Source: Dryas octopetala
Taxonomy: Eukaryota; Streptophyta; Magnoliopsida; Rosales; Rosaceae
Direction of reading: 5' to 3'
Assembly (NCBI GenBank): GCA_963921425.1
Contig: OY992838.1
Location: 496,001 to 560,000 of the forward strand
DNA: 64,000 nt
Position numbers and translations under genes: made by a program. Under the pieces are notes generated by a model. The model saw only the letters and a list, made by a program, of their open reading frames with translations, was not told the DNA's origin and did no database searches. Positions within the stretch are counted from its first letter, which is position 1. The number at the start of each line of letters is the position of its first letter. This document shows, piece after piece, positions 23,589-39,130 of the stretch.

Positions 23589-24446
23589 ACTTTTAAAATT
23601 ATATATGTTTTTCCCGTTATATAAGAAAATTTTAAATTTTTGACTAATTTTAATCCTAATATATATCCACATAAAATTGTGACGTAACTCAACCGCGTTA
23701 CACAAAATCATTAATTAAATTCAATGATTTGTTATGCTAAAATCCAAATCATGTATCAGTTTCAACAAACATTTTAATTAATTATGTCGACAAATGCACA
23801 CTTAAAATTAGTAAGTACAGAACAGGGCAGACAAATGTGTGAAATCGGACAATGACAACTCACAAGTCACAACTGCATTATTTGTACGAATCATATTATC
23901 AATATAAATGGAAAAGCAAGCCGTGTTAATTTCAAGTTTACAACCACCCGCACCGATCAAATGTTAAATACCAAAACCAGAGGCACTTTAAGAAAACCAA
24001 AAAAGAGAAAAGAAGAAACTCTGACACTCTGACCCGAGATAGTACGTTCTAATAAATTACAGCAACCCACAAATTAATGGAGGGCAGAGCTAAAATTTAA
24101 GATCCTTACTTACCCAAAAATATTTTCTTAAAATATTCCAACCATACAATGAACTCATTTCATACAAATTAATGTTTTAATGTAATCTTGCACTTATCTT
24201 TTTGTCTTGGAAAACAATAACTGAGCCGGCAAAAAAGAAATTTTCTTTTTGGTAAATGAAGAAAAAAAGAACTCAGGCAGCAAAAATAAAAGTTATTTCT
24301 TTCCATTTGTTAATATACATTTATTGCAAGGGTGAATCTACCCCTAGGCACCAAGTAACAAAAATGTTTGACCACGTTACTGTCAAAATAAAACAAGTTC
24401 AAACCCAACCATACAAACAAGATTTGAGTAATTTCATGTAGAAGTC

Positions 24447-24492
24447 AAAAGTTGAGCTTTTTGTACCGGAAAAAAAAAAAAAGTTGAGCTTT
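24447..24492 (+). mobile_element. Short poly-A insertion with 14-base direct repeats
   Basis: The word aaaagttgagcttt is found at 24447-24460 and again at 24479-24492. The insert reads ttgtaccgg followed by A residues, part of which also belong to the second repeat. Confidence 0.65.
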
Positions 24493-24540
24493 GAAAAAGT
24501 TAGGTTCTTAAAACAACATAAATTATAAGAATAAATTAGT

Positions 24541-24743
24541 AAAGGTTGCAATTTTTTGCAAAATGCTCTTGCTGATGGGCTTGCTAGTATGAGTCATTTG
24601 GCTGATTTGGATTCTCTTCTTATTGCTCCCCTCCCCCTACTTTGTTTGGGTCTGTATAAATCTAGATTAGTGTCTGGCTAGTTTGGGTTGCTTGGGCTTT
24701 GGCCCGTCATTTACTCCAAAAAAAAAAAGGTCACAGTTTTTTG
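24541..24743 (+). mobile_element. 5'-truncated LINE 3' end with target-site duplication
   Basis: Imperfect 18-base direct repeats (aaaggttgcaattttttg at 24541-24558 and aaaggtcacagttttttg at 24726-24743) flank about 167 bases that end in a poly-A run. Within the insert, 24562-24681 is an open frame of 39 codons and a stop. It starts NALADGLASM and ends YKSRLVSG, resembling the extreme C-terminus of reverse-transcriptase/RNase H proteins of plant L1-type LINEs. A GT-rich 3' untranslated piece of about 40 bases precedes the A tail. Only the end of the element was copied, as is usual for LINEs. Confidence 0.7.
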
Positions 24744-25102
24744 AAAGTACAAATATGAGAAAATAAAAAGTTGGGTCAATAAGATATATAATAATTGGAT
24801 CTAAATAAACTCACTCTTAAACCAAAAAAGGAAGACAAAGGCAATATTAATCAATTACATAAAAAAATAAACTTGTATTACTCATACCAGAAAGATCGAG
24901 TATCCAAATTATGTTGTGCAATTTAAGTTAGGTGTGGTAATTGGTTTAACTGTAAATGCTTATGGAAGAATAGAATAAAAGAGGGAAAAAAAAAAATGTA
25001 TTTACAAATGACACACATCAACACATTGATATTCTACAAATTGATTTATTTTTTTTTTTCAAAAGTTCGTTGGGGACAAGGCCCTCTTAGTCCCTTCTAT
25101 GT

Positions 25103-28100
25103 TCAGCCACTGCTCACAAGAAATGGATGCTGGCAGACCCCACACTCGATGGTCTCCGAACCTGAGCTGGGAACTTGGACCTGGAACAGTTTCAGTACTG
25201 TCATCACCAAATACATGCAAAAATATATATACACACCAATACACACTAATACAGACTAATATATTAGAGACAAACACATGCACAACTAAATATATATACA
25301 TACAGAGAGAGAGAGAGAGAGAGAGAGAATAATTCATAACCTGCAAGTGGACTGTGCATGTAGGACAGGCAACTTCTCTCATCCGCCTTCCAGATCCATC
25401 AGTCTTCGAACCTGAGAAATGAACATGTAATTGAGAATGGTCTATACACTTCTTGCTTCTAAAATAAAATTTCAATGTTTCACAAGTGCAGTTTTCAGCA
25501 AACCCCCCTGATTTAACTTGTACATTGAACAGTTACCAAGTTGGTCCACCAAAAGGAAATAAGAGGAGTTAAACAAAAATCTTTTTTTTTTTTCCCCGGC
25601 CAAAAAAAAAAAAACAAAAATCCTTTTTCGTGGCAAGTCACAACCCATACTTCCACAATCCAATCTTTCACGAGCAAAGAAATTACCTGAAGATTCCTTG
25701 CGATTCTTTTCCATCTCCTCCTGTCCAAAAAACAAATTCAAAAAACAGGTGTGAGTGTGCACACACAAGACATGTATAGAAATGCCTCTACTCATCCAGG
25801 AGACTTATAAGACATTCAGCTTAAGATATTCATACTTTAGGTGGAATAATTGAATCTACTCTGAAGTATAAGCATGGGAAGCATATATAAACATCTATGT
25901 CAATTTAGAAATGCTAACTGGTAGAAATAAAGAGAGGCACACAACGCCAAATCACCTGAAGCTTCTTGGCAAGATCCTCGTGACTCTGCAATCCTGCAGG
26001 TTTACTAGATGTTTCCTTAGCATTACTCAGCCTCTGAGTCACTTCAGCCTATAAAGGATAATGACACTGTAAGCCACACATACATTGTAGGACTTTCTTT
26101 TTTGCTGAATAAGACCAAACTTATTAAACAAATAAACCCTAACACACATTGAATATAGAAGATCGGTATGACAAGATGCTAAACAGAAATGCTGTATAGT
26201 TTTTCGTGAAACTAATACAAACATGTTACCATAACGTACTACCTACAATTATTCTACACACAGAAACATGTACGCAGATATCCATTAATTGTAAATTTTC
26301 AATATTAATGTCCCTTTGTCAACACTAACCAAGACTTGGATAATGATTCCAACAACCTTCACTACAAGGTAAAACATAATCTGAGAAATTTTCAAATCAA
26401 ATCCACACATCACAAACAATTGTAGCTTGCATTAAAGATATTTTATCATTTATTGTTTTGACCAAATAGAAGTCGAAACAAAAATTCTAACAAAGTGTCC
26501 CAAGTTAACGATTGAGAAGGAAAACACAAACCATTAAAAAAGTTTTCCCGACTAATACGTTGTCAATTGTTGCCTGCAGTAATGTCCCTAATTTATTGAA
26601 GGCACTGCCAAAGAACAGTATACTCATTCACATTGACTTTTTTCCTAAAGAATCTTAAATTTTTTTTTTTTTAAAAAAAAATAGGCCATTATGTACACCC
26701 AAATTACCACTTTAATCAATGGATCTACATGTTGCATATACAAGAACCAAACCATAGACTATTATGTTGTTCCTTACTGGTGAACAACAATGAAAATCTC
26801 AGGGAACTTGGTCAATATTATTATCCAAATATGGCGGGAAAAATACCTGGATAACTGACCTAGTTCCCTGAAAATAAATGAAGAATTTGATTAGAAACTA
26901 ACAACGTAATTAACACCCTGTTGCACCCTTACTAATCCTTCTCTCCAGTAAGTCATGGTTTATTGTCATAATAAGCATCCTAAGAGGCTAAATCATCGTG
27001 GAAAATTGAAACCAAACCATTTTATAAGAAATACTCGGGAACAAACATGCAAAATAGGTTCATTACATATTTTGGGAAACACAATAAAATTAGAAATACT
27101 GCAAATATAAAACAGAATCATAACACATGTAGTTGGAATGACATGATTAACTAGAACAGAGTCAGAGACATACCATGCATCGGTCACAAACTCGAACCTG
27201 CGGAGCATTCTCATCAGCAGTTAATGCAATTCTGCCATGGGTACACTTGTCACAGAAAATATCTCCACAGTTCCGGCAGTGATGCTAAAATAGAGAAGAA
27301 GCAATAAGTTCAATAGAACCAAGCATGAACAACAAACTCTGATGATAAAACATTAAAATTACACATACCTTTCGTACAAAAGCCCCAAAATCTATCCCAC
27401 ATGCTGTGCATTTTGAAACTGCTTCATCAGGGACCTAAGAAAAGCAATAATGGAATAAGCAAGAGCAAGAAAAATAATTTTTTTTCCTTACAAAAAGCAC
27501 ATTATTCAAAGATGCATGGAGAAATATCTAACGCTACACATTTGTAATACATTCATGTCATTACAAAGGAAGGCAAAGGGGGTAAAAAGCTTTCAGGAAG
27601 CTAAGCTAATTTTACCCAATGATCTTTCTCCTCATTTCCAGGCTTTATAATGTTCATCCAATCAGCTATTCCTTTCTTTTTTTCTGTAGGTTGTTCATTT
27701 GTCTTTAAGGATTCAGTTGGCCTGTTTCTTCCGCCCATCTCCTTAAGCTGAGTTACAAATGATCAAAACAACACATGACTAACGATAATCAACATTTGAA
27801 CCTCTAATAATAGTTTACCCACTAATATCATATAAAATTATATAGACAGAATTGCAATAAAATCATATATAATTATAAAGACAGAATCATCCAATCAAAA
27901 TATCAACACACACACAGTAAGCTCACAGTTCTCATTTTCAGTATAAGGCCGACATGACCGTGATAATAAATTCTATGAGATCCCATCTACAGAAAAGGGA
28001 TTTGAATTTCCAAATTATGGATGATAGAAATGAGCCAGTACAAGACATTGTAAATATTACACGTAGATACCATTGGGCATTGAAGGAACGCATTTATGCA

Positions 28101-30335
28101 CTGATGCACAGAGGAATTCAGATGGATGTACTTGGATTCCATCACCAATGAAATGATACCCACTCAGGTATTGGATAGACCCTATTCAAGAGTACTTAAT
28201 GATAAATTATTAGCTCACAACAGAAATTTATTGCTGCCATCTATCAATCCTTTTTCACACAAGAAACACAGGACCAAGTTCACATATTCAGACACATTAA
28301 CCAATCTTTGTAGTTATTACCCCCCGCCACTTAAGAAGCATTAGCAAAATAAAAGCAATCCTTTACAAACTTTTCACCACAGAAGTGAAAACACAAATAA
28401 CTGAAACCTGAACAGGTAAATCTGGCCCACCTTTAGTTCTTGTTACATAGGCCCAAAACATCACATACATTTAAAAGAATTATCCATGTATATGTTAATA
28501 CATAACACATATATCAAATGCAAGGTGCAGAAACAAGGAACCCATCATTAGGCCCTTAGCACATGTTGTCAATTATGAAAGGGAGTCAAACACAAAGAAA
28601 AGAACTAAACACCAAACCTGAACGGTTGCAGCAGTCACTGTATCCAAAAGGGTGTTGGTAGTGTAACTATTTGATTGCAATCGGATACGTCTTGGATCAA
28701 TATCCACAGAGCTTTTTGACCAAAATGCAAAGGTAGACGAATCAGTAACCTATGAGAAACAAAAACAAAAACAAATTATTGATATCTCGAGCCCAAAGTT
28801 AATAATTTCATAAGAAACACAAAACGAAAATACAACAACTTACTTCACATCTTGTAACGGTCTCGAGGGGATATATTCTCAATGTTCGACTTGTAGCGGG
28901 ATCAAGCATACGAATACCATCCAAACCAATCTGAAACAGAAGTTTTGATCATTTTTTTAATGGAGGGTAGGAACTAAACAAGAACAATGGGTGACATTCA
29001 AAACACTATCCTGATTTTAAACCAACCTAAGATGATCATTCACATTTAAAACAGATCTTAAAAAACAAATGCCATAACAAAATTTGAGGGTCCGTAGAAT
29101 CCTAATAATTAAGTCAAAACATCATTTCTAAAGCTATGACTCCCAATTACCGTTATATTCTTAGGCTATGGTCCAACATTATTAAAGTCCGTAGCATGAA
29201 AAACATAACGAAACTAATCTGCTCCCACTCCAACACACTCACAAACACAAACTAACAATGTTGCAGTCCAATCCCAATCCCAGAATCAAACATAGTGAAA
29301 ATCGTACTGCCCACAATAACATAAAAATAAGGATGACTTGTATGGTTACATACTTCTGCGAAAAATGAAAACAATTTTCCAAAGAAATGGGGCAGAGTGA
29401 ACCGTTGTTCATACCTGGCAAAGGACATCCATGGTGCTCTGTCCTCCACTTTCAGCCAACAGCTTGACACGAAACTTGAGTACCCCACTCTTCACGTCTT
29501 CTTGAGTATCCGCCTTGGGTACTGCCCGAACGATCTTGCTCGAGTTCGAGTTCGCAGGCGAGTCTTTGCCAGAAGAGAAATTGATCGACCTGCCATAATC
29601 ATCGAACAAAGACTGGTTCGACGACTTGGGTGCTGTGCCCCTAGCCCCATACGGCTCCGCCTTGTCACCTCCGTAAGCATAAACACCGTCGCCGTACACT
29701 TCATCACGACCCGAATCATAGCGCTTCCCAAACGGATCGGATCCCAAATCGGACCGGCTACGGTTGTAGCCTCCGTACCTATCGTCTAAATACGATCCGC
29801 TGCCGTGATCGAATTTCGCAGAATTGTCATAGGGATTTTCATATAACGGCGGGACTGAAGAGGCTGGTTGAGAAAACGGGCCTCCTGAGTAAACGGACGA
29901 ATAGGGAGAAGAGGGATTGGAATTAGGGTTAGGGTTTGAGGGAATTGATGGCGGCAGAGTGGCGTAACTGGGAGTCGATTGATTCTGATCGTACGGCGGA
30001 TGATAGGGTTGTTGCTGAGGCGGCGGCTGATACGGCGCGTGGGTCTCAAAGGGAGGGAAAGGAGGTGGTTGAGGTGTGGGATTGAAGGTTGGCAAGGTAG
30101 GGTTGGGGATTGGAGGAGGGGCATAGGAAGGGGCAGTTGGAGGGGCAGGATCGGGATTCAGAGAATATGGAGGGTAAGATTGGGAATAGAGGGAGTAATC
30201 GGAGGTGGAGAAAGGTGGTGCGGAGGCAGAGGCGTAGGGGCTCTGGTGGTGATCGGTGGGGATGGGGTTAGGGTTAGGGTTCTGAAGAGGAGGGTATTGA
30301 AAATATGGAGCGGAGGTGTAATCTCCGTGGTGCAT
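25103..30335 (-). CDS. FREE1: FREE1/FYVE1, ESCRT-associated FYVE-domain protein
   Basis: Plant-specific endosomal sorting protein of about 574 residues. Exons from high to low are 30335-29415, 28930-28844, 28749-28618, 27747-27616, 27434-27369, 27284-27174, 26048-25956, 25720-25687, 25411-25341 and 25180-25103. The order is a Pro/Tyr-rich N-terminus with a PTAP motif (residues 66-69), the type of motif bound by VPS23/TSG101; a conserved central region; a FYVE zinc finger at about 432-483 with KCTACG, RKHHCRNCG and VCDRC; a coiled-coil stretch; and a C-terminal four-Cys pair (CPTC and CGVC). The arrangement and much of the sequence match Arabidopsis FREE1, which binds PI3P and acts in multivesicular-body formation, vacuolar sorting and ABA receptor turnover. 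Intron 9 holds a TC microsatellite and intron 8 a short poly-A insertion. Called with high confidence. Confidence 0.95.
25571..25628 (+). mobile_element. Short CCCCGGCC-poly-A insertion inside FREE1 intron 8
   Basis: Near-identical words aaacaaaaatcttttt (from 25571) and aaacaaaaatcctttttc (from 25612) flank an insert whose only non-homopolymer part is ccccggcc at 25594-25601, followed by A residues. Homopolymers blur the exact ends. The GGCC-An end matches other short insertions in the window. Confidence 0.6.
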
Positions 30336-33300
30336 CGCTAATTGCGGCGAGGTTGTCTCAGAGAGAGGAGGAGGAATCAGGAATGTGGTTGTCGCTGGAT
30401 GTTTTTTCTCTACGTTTTGGAATGATGAAGGCTGAAGCGAGTAAACTGCCAACGATACTCCAACGAATAATTGGAACACACGCTTGTTCGTGTGTAGCTT
30501 TGAATTGGCTAGTTTCAATGCCCACCCCGGTCCATAGTCGGTGTTCCACCTGCCACATCTCAATGTCTTTTTTCCTTTTCTCAATGTCTTTTTTTCCTTT
30601 TTTAATAAGATTTTGGAATTGTCTACAACAATCGAATTTTCTTTTCCTCAACTTTCTAAGACATCCTTAAAAGATATAATACATCAACTTATTTTTCTTT
30701 TTAGTTAGAGAAGGGAAAATGTATCGAATTGATAGTAATATGTATGATAAAATGTATCGAAATGAGAGTAATTTGTTTAAAATGCATCAAAGAGACATTG
30801 AGTTTTTAATTGAATAAGCAACAATAGAACAATTGTGATTAAATGAAAGCTTCTTTCTCAAGTTCTTAACTCCAAAAATAAACTTATGAGTCAATTAAAA
30901 TTCGTTAATTTTGTGTCAAATTTTATTCTTGGTATTGTTTTAAAAAATGACAATCCTAATCCTCATAAAAGTGTTCAAATTCTTGCCTTAGATTAGAAAG
31001 TTTTATAAATTATCAAAATTAAAATTCTTGCCTTGGTATTGGTAAAAGGGAAAGGTTGCTCTCACAAAATTTGAGTTGTTTTTTTTGTTTTTTTCTTGAA
31101 GTGATTAATTTTGAGGTGCTTTTGGTTTGGAAAAAAACTTGCATCTCTTTATTTCAATCGCATTTGATTCATTTGTGACATTATAAATTGGGACCCCAAC
31201 GTTACAGACAGCATTATTTGGCTTTGAAGTGAAATGGGTTGACCTCACCTTTTCGAAAGTCGGAACTATACAAGTCTATACTCAAATCCAAACGAAACTA
31301 AATGGGTTGGTCTTACATTCAACTTGAATGTAATTTTGTACATGCGTAGGCTATTTTGGGACGAGACTTGCCCATGCACCAGCTTATCACAAAAATTGGC
31401 ATATACACCCACTTGCTAGCTCCATATGTGCACCTTCTCCCACCCTACGTATTTCATAATGACTTATGTTTACTATCTAGAATCAAAATGTTGGAAGAAA
31501 TGAGAATTATTCATATGCTATGTTATTGCATTGTTTACTTGCACAACTAAAATCAATATATGTATGAGATTCTCAGGTAATCATAAATGTCGTTCTATTT
31601 TATAAGCGATTTTTTCATGGGGTATGGGAAATATGGCATCCTCTCATAATTTGGTGAGACTTACAAGTTATAACACATAAACCTACATTAATGTAAAATG
31701 ATGCTCTATTGGCATATCTCATTCAAGAATTAATATTATTTCGTTCAAATATAAACTACATATTTAGTCATAGTCTATCTGATTGAACTTGAAATGACAT
31801 TTGATACTCCTAGTTTAAATTTTGCTAATTTAATCATCATTGTGTTTTATATTGTTTGGATTTGTAAACATTATGCACCAAATATGAATTTGTTAAAACT
31901 TACCAGTTTTTTCAAAATGATTAAAAATTATATATGTAGCCATAAAGACCAAATCGGTAAATTTTTTTTTGCCGGGAAATCGTTAAAATTTAAGTTAACA
32001 AAAAATGTAGTATATATACCCTTTCATTCAAATAGAAAAAGCCAAGTGGGATACTTCCATGTCCGATGTGGCAGAGGACAATGATCATGCCACGAGGGCA
32101 AACGCGAAGATCTCAGCCGTCGATGTAATACATCAGCGGTCAATTAATTGGCTACTAGACCAGTTGAAATAGGAGGGAAACTGAGAAGTGGGAAAGGACA
32201 ACCAGCTGATGACTGAGTGCTGTCTTCGTTCCTTTCCTGCAGTGTTCATATTGAAAGAGACTGAGACAGAGCAAAATCAGCGTTGCGATTTTCCATGCAG
32301 TTGCAGACTTGCAGTAGAAAGATCTCCATTCTTGAAAAAGACCACTACGCCACTACCATATTCTGGAAACGGTTGTTTCATAATCAAAATTCATACGCAT
32401 TGTAAGTTGTGGGATCCACAAAAAATTACAAGAGAAAAACTCTAAGAGGGTCCCACGTGTTCTCTCGCTCTTTTAGGAACTACAAGTCTACAACTTATTC
32501 ATTACAAGGAAAAAAAGTAAATATCCAGTTTGAGCTTTTACTGTGCGGATACCAAAGACTTGGCTTTTTAGCAAAAGATCGGACGCACCAAGAAAGCATT
32601 ATGTAGCCCCATCACTGCATCCACAGCACCACAAAAGAGGATGACTATTTTCTCTGATGGTGAAATGCTTCTTAATTAATTTCTAACAACACAAAAACAT
32701 GCAAAAGGGAAGATAGGGAAGACAGTATTCTGTTCTATTCTATATTAAAAACCCACAAAAGCTTGTCTGCGATGAAATAATGCAAGTCATGCCTTGTTTG
32801 TACCACTACCAATGCAATTGCAAGCTAGCTTCGTCTGTTTTTTTCCTTCTTTCCATGCTTGTGCATGTCATTTTCTAATCTAAATGTTATCAGGCTATCA
32901 GCTGTTATCTCATTGAAAGCAGCAAAGAAAAGATTATCTCATTAAGTAGCGGTGGCAGTTACAGTCCTTGTGATCTAGCTAGCTTATAATCACAAACGCC
33001 AAAATTGCTTTCAATTATTTTTCTTTGTTGTTTTATCAGTTTATAGGTTTAGAACCGTACACTGTTACGGCTAAAACTAAAAGAACTGGCTATGGCTTTG
33101 GCTTTCTTGTGACACAATTAATAAAGCACAGCTAGTCCTGCATCAATCAATCCTCTATCAATAGATTTTAACCCAAATCAGGGAATATAGATAATATATA
33201 TGGTGAAGTAAACCCAGAGGCCAGAAGAGGAAAGGGAAAGATTCTTTACCGCATCATCATCATCATTTCGATTCATTGCAGTACAAAAAAATTCCGATTA

Positions 33301-33442
33301 CATAGACCCCCAGCAAGGACAAACTAACCAAAAAAAAAAAAAAAAACCATCATCACAGAGTACCGATATCAACAAGTGTACTTTCTTTTCTCCAAAACAA
33401 AATAAAGAAAGATTTGATTTGGTTGGTACTTTTTTGTTTTGT
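30336..33442. other. Intergenic DNA between FREE1 and the BOI-like gene
   Basis: The first few hundred bases are the FREE1 promoter and 5' leader, with T-rich duplicated words near 30560-30605. The remainder shows no coding region I can support. Small frames at 31356, 31794, 32188 and 32409 lack any recognisable domain. The part just above 33442 contains the 3' leader of the BOI-like gene, including an A run near 33331-33347. A short insertion candidate lies at 31951-31990. Confidence 0.65.
31951..31990 (-). mobile_element. Candidate short poly-A insertion, cccggc-An
   Basis: Imperfect direct repeats aaatcggtaaattt and aaatcgttaaaattt flank a T run and gccggg, read on the - strand as cccggc and then A residues. 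The repeats differ at a base and an indel, so this is a weaker member of the series. Confidence 0.4.
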
Positions 33443-34585
33443 TTAGACCAAAAAGACCTCCATGCTTCCCTCCTTGGTGGATTCACAGACGGGGCAAGAA
33501 CCAAGAAAGGCTTCACAGAACTTGCACGAACAGAGGTGTCTGCAAGGTAGAAAAAGAACGCACGACCTCCGACTCTTACAGCTTTTGCAAGCCAACAACA
33601 ACTTTTGCTCTCTTTCTTCTTCACTCACTAGTTGCTTCTGCACTCTGTCTCCTACTTTCTCACACGACCCACAACAAGACTCTGCATCTTCGGCTTCATT
33701 ACTGGTCATAACCAGTCTCTCTCTGACCTGTTCAAGCCTGTTGTTGAGGTCTATAACCATGGTCTCGTTTGCTTTTGCTACCCTTTGCCATGTCTCACTT
33801 TCCATCTCTGCTTTCCTCAAGCAATCTTGAAGCTCCATTGCTTTCTTTGTTGCCTGTGCTAAATGCTCTTCTTTTTGCCTAATCAAACTCAGGGTTCTTG
33901 ATTCAAAGTTGTTCAACAGGGATGCAAGTTGTTGCTTTCTCTGCTCTTGCAAAGCAACTCTTAGCTTCTCATTCTGTTTTTAACAAGAAAAAAAAAATTT
34001 CAACTTCCTTTTTTCTTCTATAAAAAAAGATTTGCAATACATCAAAAAAAGGAAAACCCAAAATGATTCATATAATATTGTACCAATCTCCAACAAGTCA
34101 ATAACCAAAGCCATCAGAAAAAGGAAAACCCAATATGGCAATATTGATTTCTTACATATTAAAGCTCAATATAACAATTCAAGAAAACCCAATAAGGAAA
34201 TATTGCGAATGTTTATAGTAATTGTTACCTGCAGCTGAATAATGCAGTCTATCTCCTGCCTTTGCAAGTCAAGCTGAGCCCCCAAAGTTTCAGAAAAGGC
34301 CGTGGGTAGAAAGCTATTGCAAATGGAAGGGGAAACTGAAACTCCTAATTGGTTATTACAATCGAAGGCTAAATTTTGAGCGGCTTGACGAAGATGAAAC
34401 TGATGGTGATGATGAGGCTGCAGATTAGAGCTTCGAAGGGTTGAGAAAATGTCATCAACCCCAGAAACAGAAACAGGGTTGTGCGTAGTAGACCAATCTT
34501 GTAAGCCTCCTGCAGTAGTAGTCATGGTCATGGTGGGTAAGCCCCCCAAATTTTCAGAGAAATACAAGTGTGCCTGAACTGCCAT
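33443..34585 (-). CDS. BOI-related RING-type E3 ubiquitin ligase
   Basis: Predicted E3 ubiquitin ligase of about 295 residues from two exons, 34585-34229 and 33973-33443. The N-terminal third is Ser/His/Gln-rich without a known domain. It is followed by QLDLQRQEIDCIIQLQ and a long helical, probably coiled-coil segment (about 120-240). A C-terminal C3HC4-type RING lies at about 248-282 (ACKSCKSR, LPCRHLCSC, CPVC). This layout matches BOI and BOI-related proteins, which restrain cell death and gibberellin responses with DELLA proteins. The exon 1 start ATG is followed by MAVQAHLYFSENLGG, the usual BOI-type beginning. Which BOI paralogue it is cannot be decided from sequence alone. Confidence 0.9.
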
Positions 34586-36674
34586 CTCAACAAGCTATGC
34601 CTCCTGATATCAAGAACAGCAGACGACCAAAAAAACGCTTCCTTAATTTGCTTCACATATTTCATGGACTATTAATACGAAACCAGAACTGAAACGAAAT
34701 GGGGGGGTGACTGGGGGTAGGTTTAAAGCTAGAGGGTTCATCATATTCTTGTTATATAACTTATATCAGAAAAGAAAAGACGCATGACCCTTTCTTTCTC
34801 TCTAAACTCTCTCTCTCTCTCCACCCTCTCTTTATTGGCATAACCTTTGCCTTCTTTGTTGCTTAGGTTTCTGGTTTAACTGAAAGAGACCCTTATGAAA
34901 GAAACCCGTGGGTGGTTTATATATATAGTGGGGAAACTGACAAATCTTATTAAATATTATTATGATAAATTAATGCGAATTTTTTATGGATAGTTTGATT
35001 TGTATTGACGTAATTAAGAAACTAAAAAAGGAAAAGAGTGGGATACATAGAGAAAAAAGAAGGTTAGAGATAGATTAGAGAGAGCTCCGTGAATGAGGAG
35101 TTTTTTTCTCTCTCCTCTCCCCTCCTCTAATTTTCCCAAATCCCAAAAGACTTCAAAACCAATCCCAGCATTAATGAGAGAGACAGAGATACAAGGGTGG
35201 CGGTAAATGACGACGTACGCATGCAAATTTTGTGACAGAAAAAAAGGTCACAGAATTATCGGGTCAGACATTACATAAAGAAAGCAAGAGAGAGATACAG
35301 AGAAAAATATGTGTTGGTGAAAGAGAAATTCACTCAATTGAGATGTGAAATGGTAGACGTTACAAAAGAGAATCAGAGATTGGAGAAATTGTCAATTTGG
35401 TGGGAAAGGCCGAAGAATAGCTATAGCTTTAGCATTTCTATTTCCTATATTTAAATCTTCATTCAATTCTATGATGCATTGATAATTTCTTTTTCTTTTT
35501 TTCTAGACAAGGCGAAACTGTACCATTCTTTATTATTTGATATTTATGTGGAATTGAATGAAATAAATAACCTACAAATAAACCGTGCTCAGATCAATAG
35601 TCAATAGTCAATGCTGCTACCAAAAAACCTATAAACAATGCTGCTAGCTAGCAAAATAACTACAGAATGCAGACAATGCAGGGAATAGTAAGTAACTGAT
35701 GCATTGTTTAATGATAACAAATATAAAAAGAAAGAAGAAAAACTACACTACAAGTCTACAAATAATGCTATTCGCTTAAAAACGACAACAAATTCAGCGT
35801 AGGATTCTAGAGGCTTTGAGACGCCTCTGTCAATATGTTGCCACGTACAGGCAAGGTCTTGAATTGTTTGGAACCAATGATCCCATGAATGATCGGCCCA
35901 AAAGAAAAAGAAAAAAACAGAAAATATATCTTAGGAGACGGGGGTTGATGGTGCGTTTAGTGGAGACTTCTCTGATGATAGTTATGCAGGGACAAGGGGT
36001 TGCCACGCAGCCACTACATGCAAGCTGCTCACACGGCACCCACACATTGCATAATTGACTACAAAACGTGTCAAACCAAATCTCAGGAACATGTGATGTG
36101 ATGATCGTAAAAATTTAATGGGCTACACTTCTCTTGCTCCCTAACCACTGATCTCACCAGGCCATTGGCTCATAAAAAATAAGTTTATGGTTAAGATACT
36201 CTAAGCATTATCGTATATTCGTATAGGTTACGTATCAGAGCATTTGGGGCGATGCTTTGATTTTTGCACAGCCCTTTAAGTTATAAATATCCTAACACGA
36301 ATTATATTGGGCTAATAGGGCCCAAAAGAAATAGAGTAAAAGATTTAATCAGGTTCTATGCCGTAAAACTGTAAAAGGTCATTTAAGCTTGAGAACTGAA
36401 ACCTGGCCAAAAAAAAGCTTGAGAACTGAAAGGAGAACACTGGATAGTGGACGTAGTCTTAATTGGTCTCAATATATCACGATGTTTTTAAAAAATTGTA
36501 GTTCCAAAACATAGATGAGAGCGGTCTTACATATTAGCTTATAAGAAGGACCAACCATAACACCCTCCTCATCTATGATGTACCTATTATTAGCGGCATA
36601 CTAGGTAACAGTTCAAAGTTCAAACAATGGTTGAAGCAGATTGCAATATCTGAAAAAACTACTTTGTCCCTTCT
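34586..36674. other. Intergenic DNA upstream of the BOI-like gene
   Basis: The first several hundred bases are the BOI-like promoter and leader, with CT-rich tracts near 34790-34830 and 35100-35130. Beyond that the sequence is AT-rich with no gene seen. A small frame at 35816-36058 has no supporting features. A short retroposon-like insertion lies at 36385-36431. The last part is the 3' flank of the next gene. Confidence 0.65.
36385..36431 (+). mobile_element. 13-base poly-A insertion with perfect 17-base target duplication
   Basis: The word aagcttgagaactgaaa occurs at 36385-36401 and 36415-36431 without mismatch. The insert is cctggcc followed by A residues. The same cctggcc-An is found at 21110-21125 in an unrelated target, so the two were copied from the same kind of source. 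Confidence 0.8.

Positions 36675-39130
<2,456 letters not shown>

Larger units (their letters stand above)
19167..25102. other. Long gene-poor interval
   Basis: No protein-coding gene supported over nearly 6 kb. The sequence is AT-rich, with microsatellites (for example AT near 23023-23044), a fold-back element at about 20441-20814, short poly-A insertions at 21093-21142, 23542-23588 and 24447-24492, and a 5'-truncated LINE end at 24541-24743. The first part contains the promoter of GDSL copy D. Small open frames near 22262, 22490, 23421 and 24256 have no supporting evidence. Confidence 0.7.

Noticed and set aside
25059..25475. A long - strand frame with Leu-Ser repeats through the FREE1 exon 9 region
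   Set aside because: The repeat part is the TC microsatellite of intron 9. Only 25341-25411 is exon.
27954..28344. Frames on the + strand inside FREE1 intron 3
   Set aside because: They lie within an intron of a well supported gene and show no recognisable domain.
29397..30341. Arg- and Gly-rich frames on the + strand opposite FREE1 exon 1
   Set aside because: They are shadows of the Pro/Tyr-rich coding strand; no family match, and the - strand gene explains the region fully.
30555..30610. Direct repeat tctcaatgtcttttttcc near the FREE1 leader as another poly-A insertion
   Set aside because: The copies are adjacent with no insert and no tail; a simple tandem duplication explains it.
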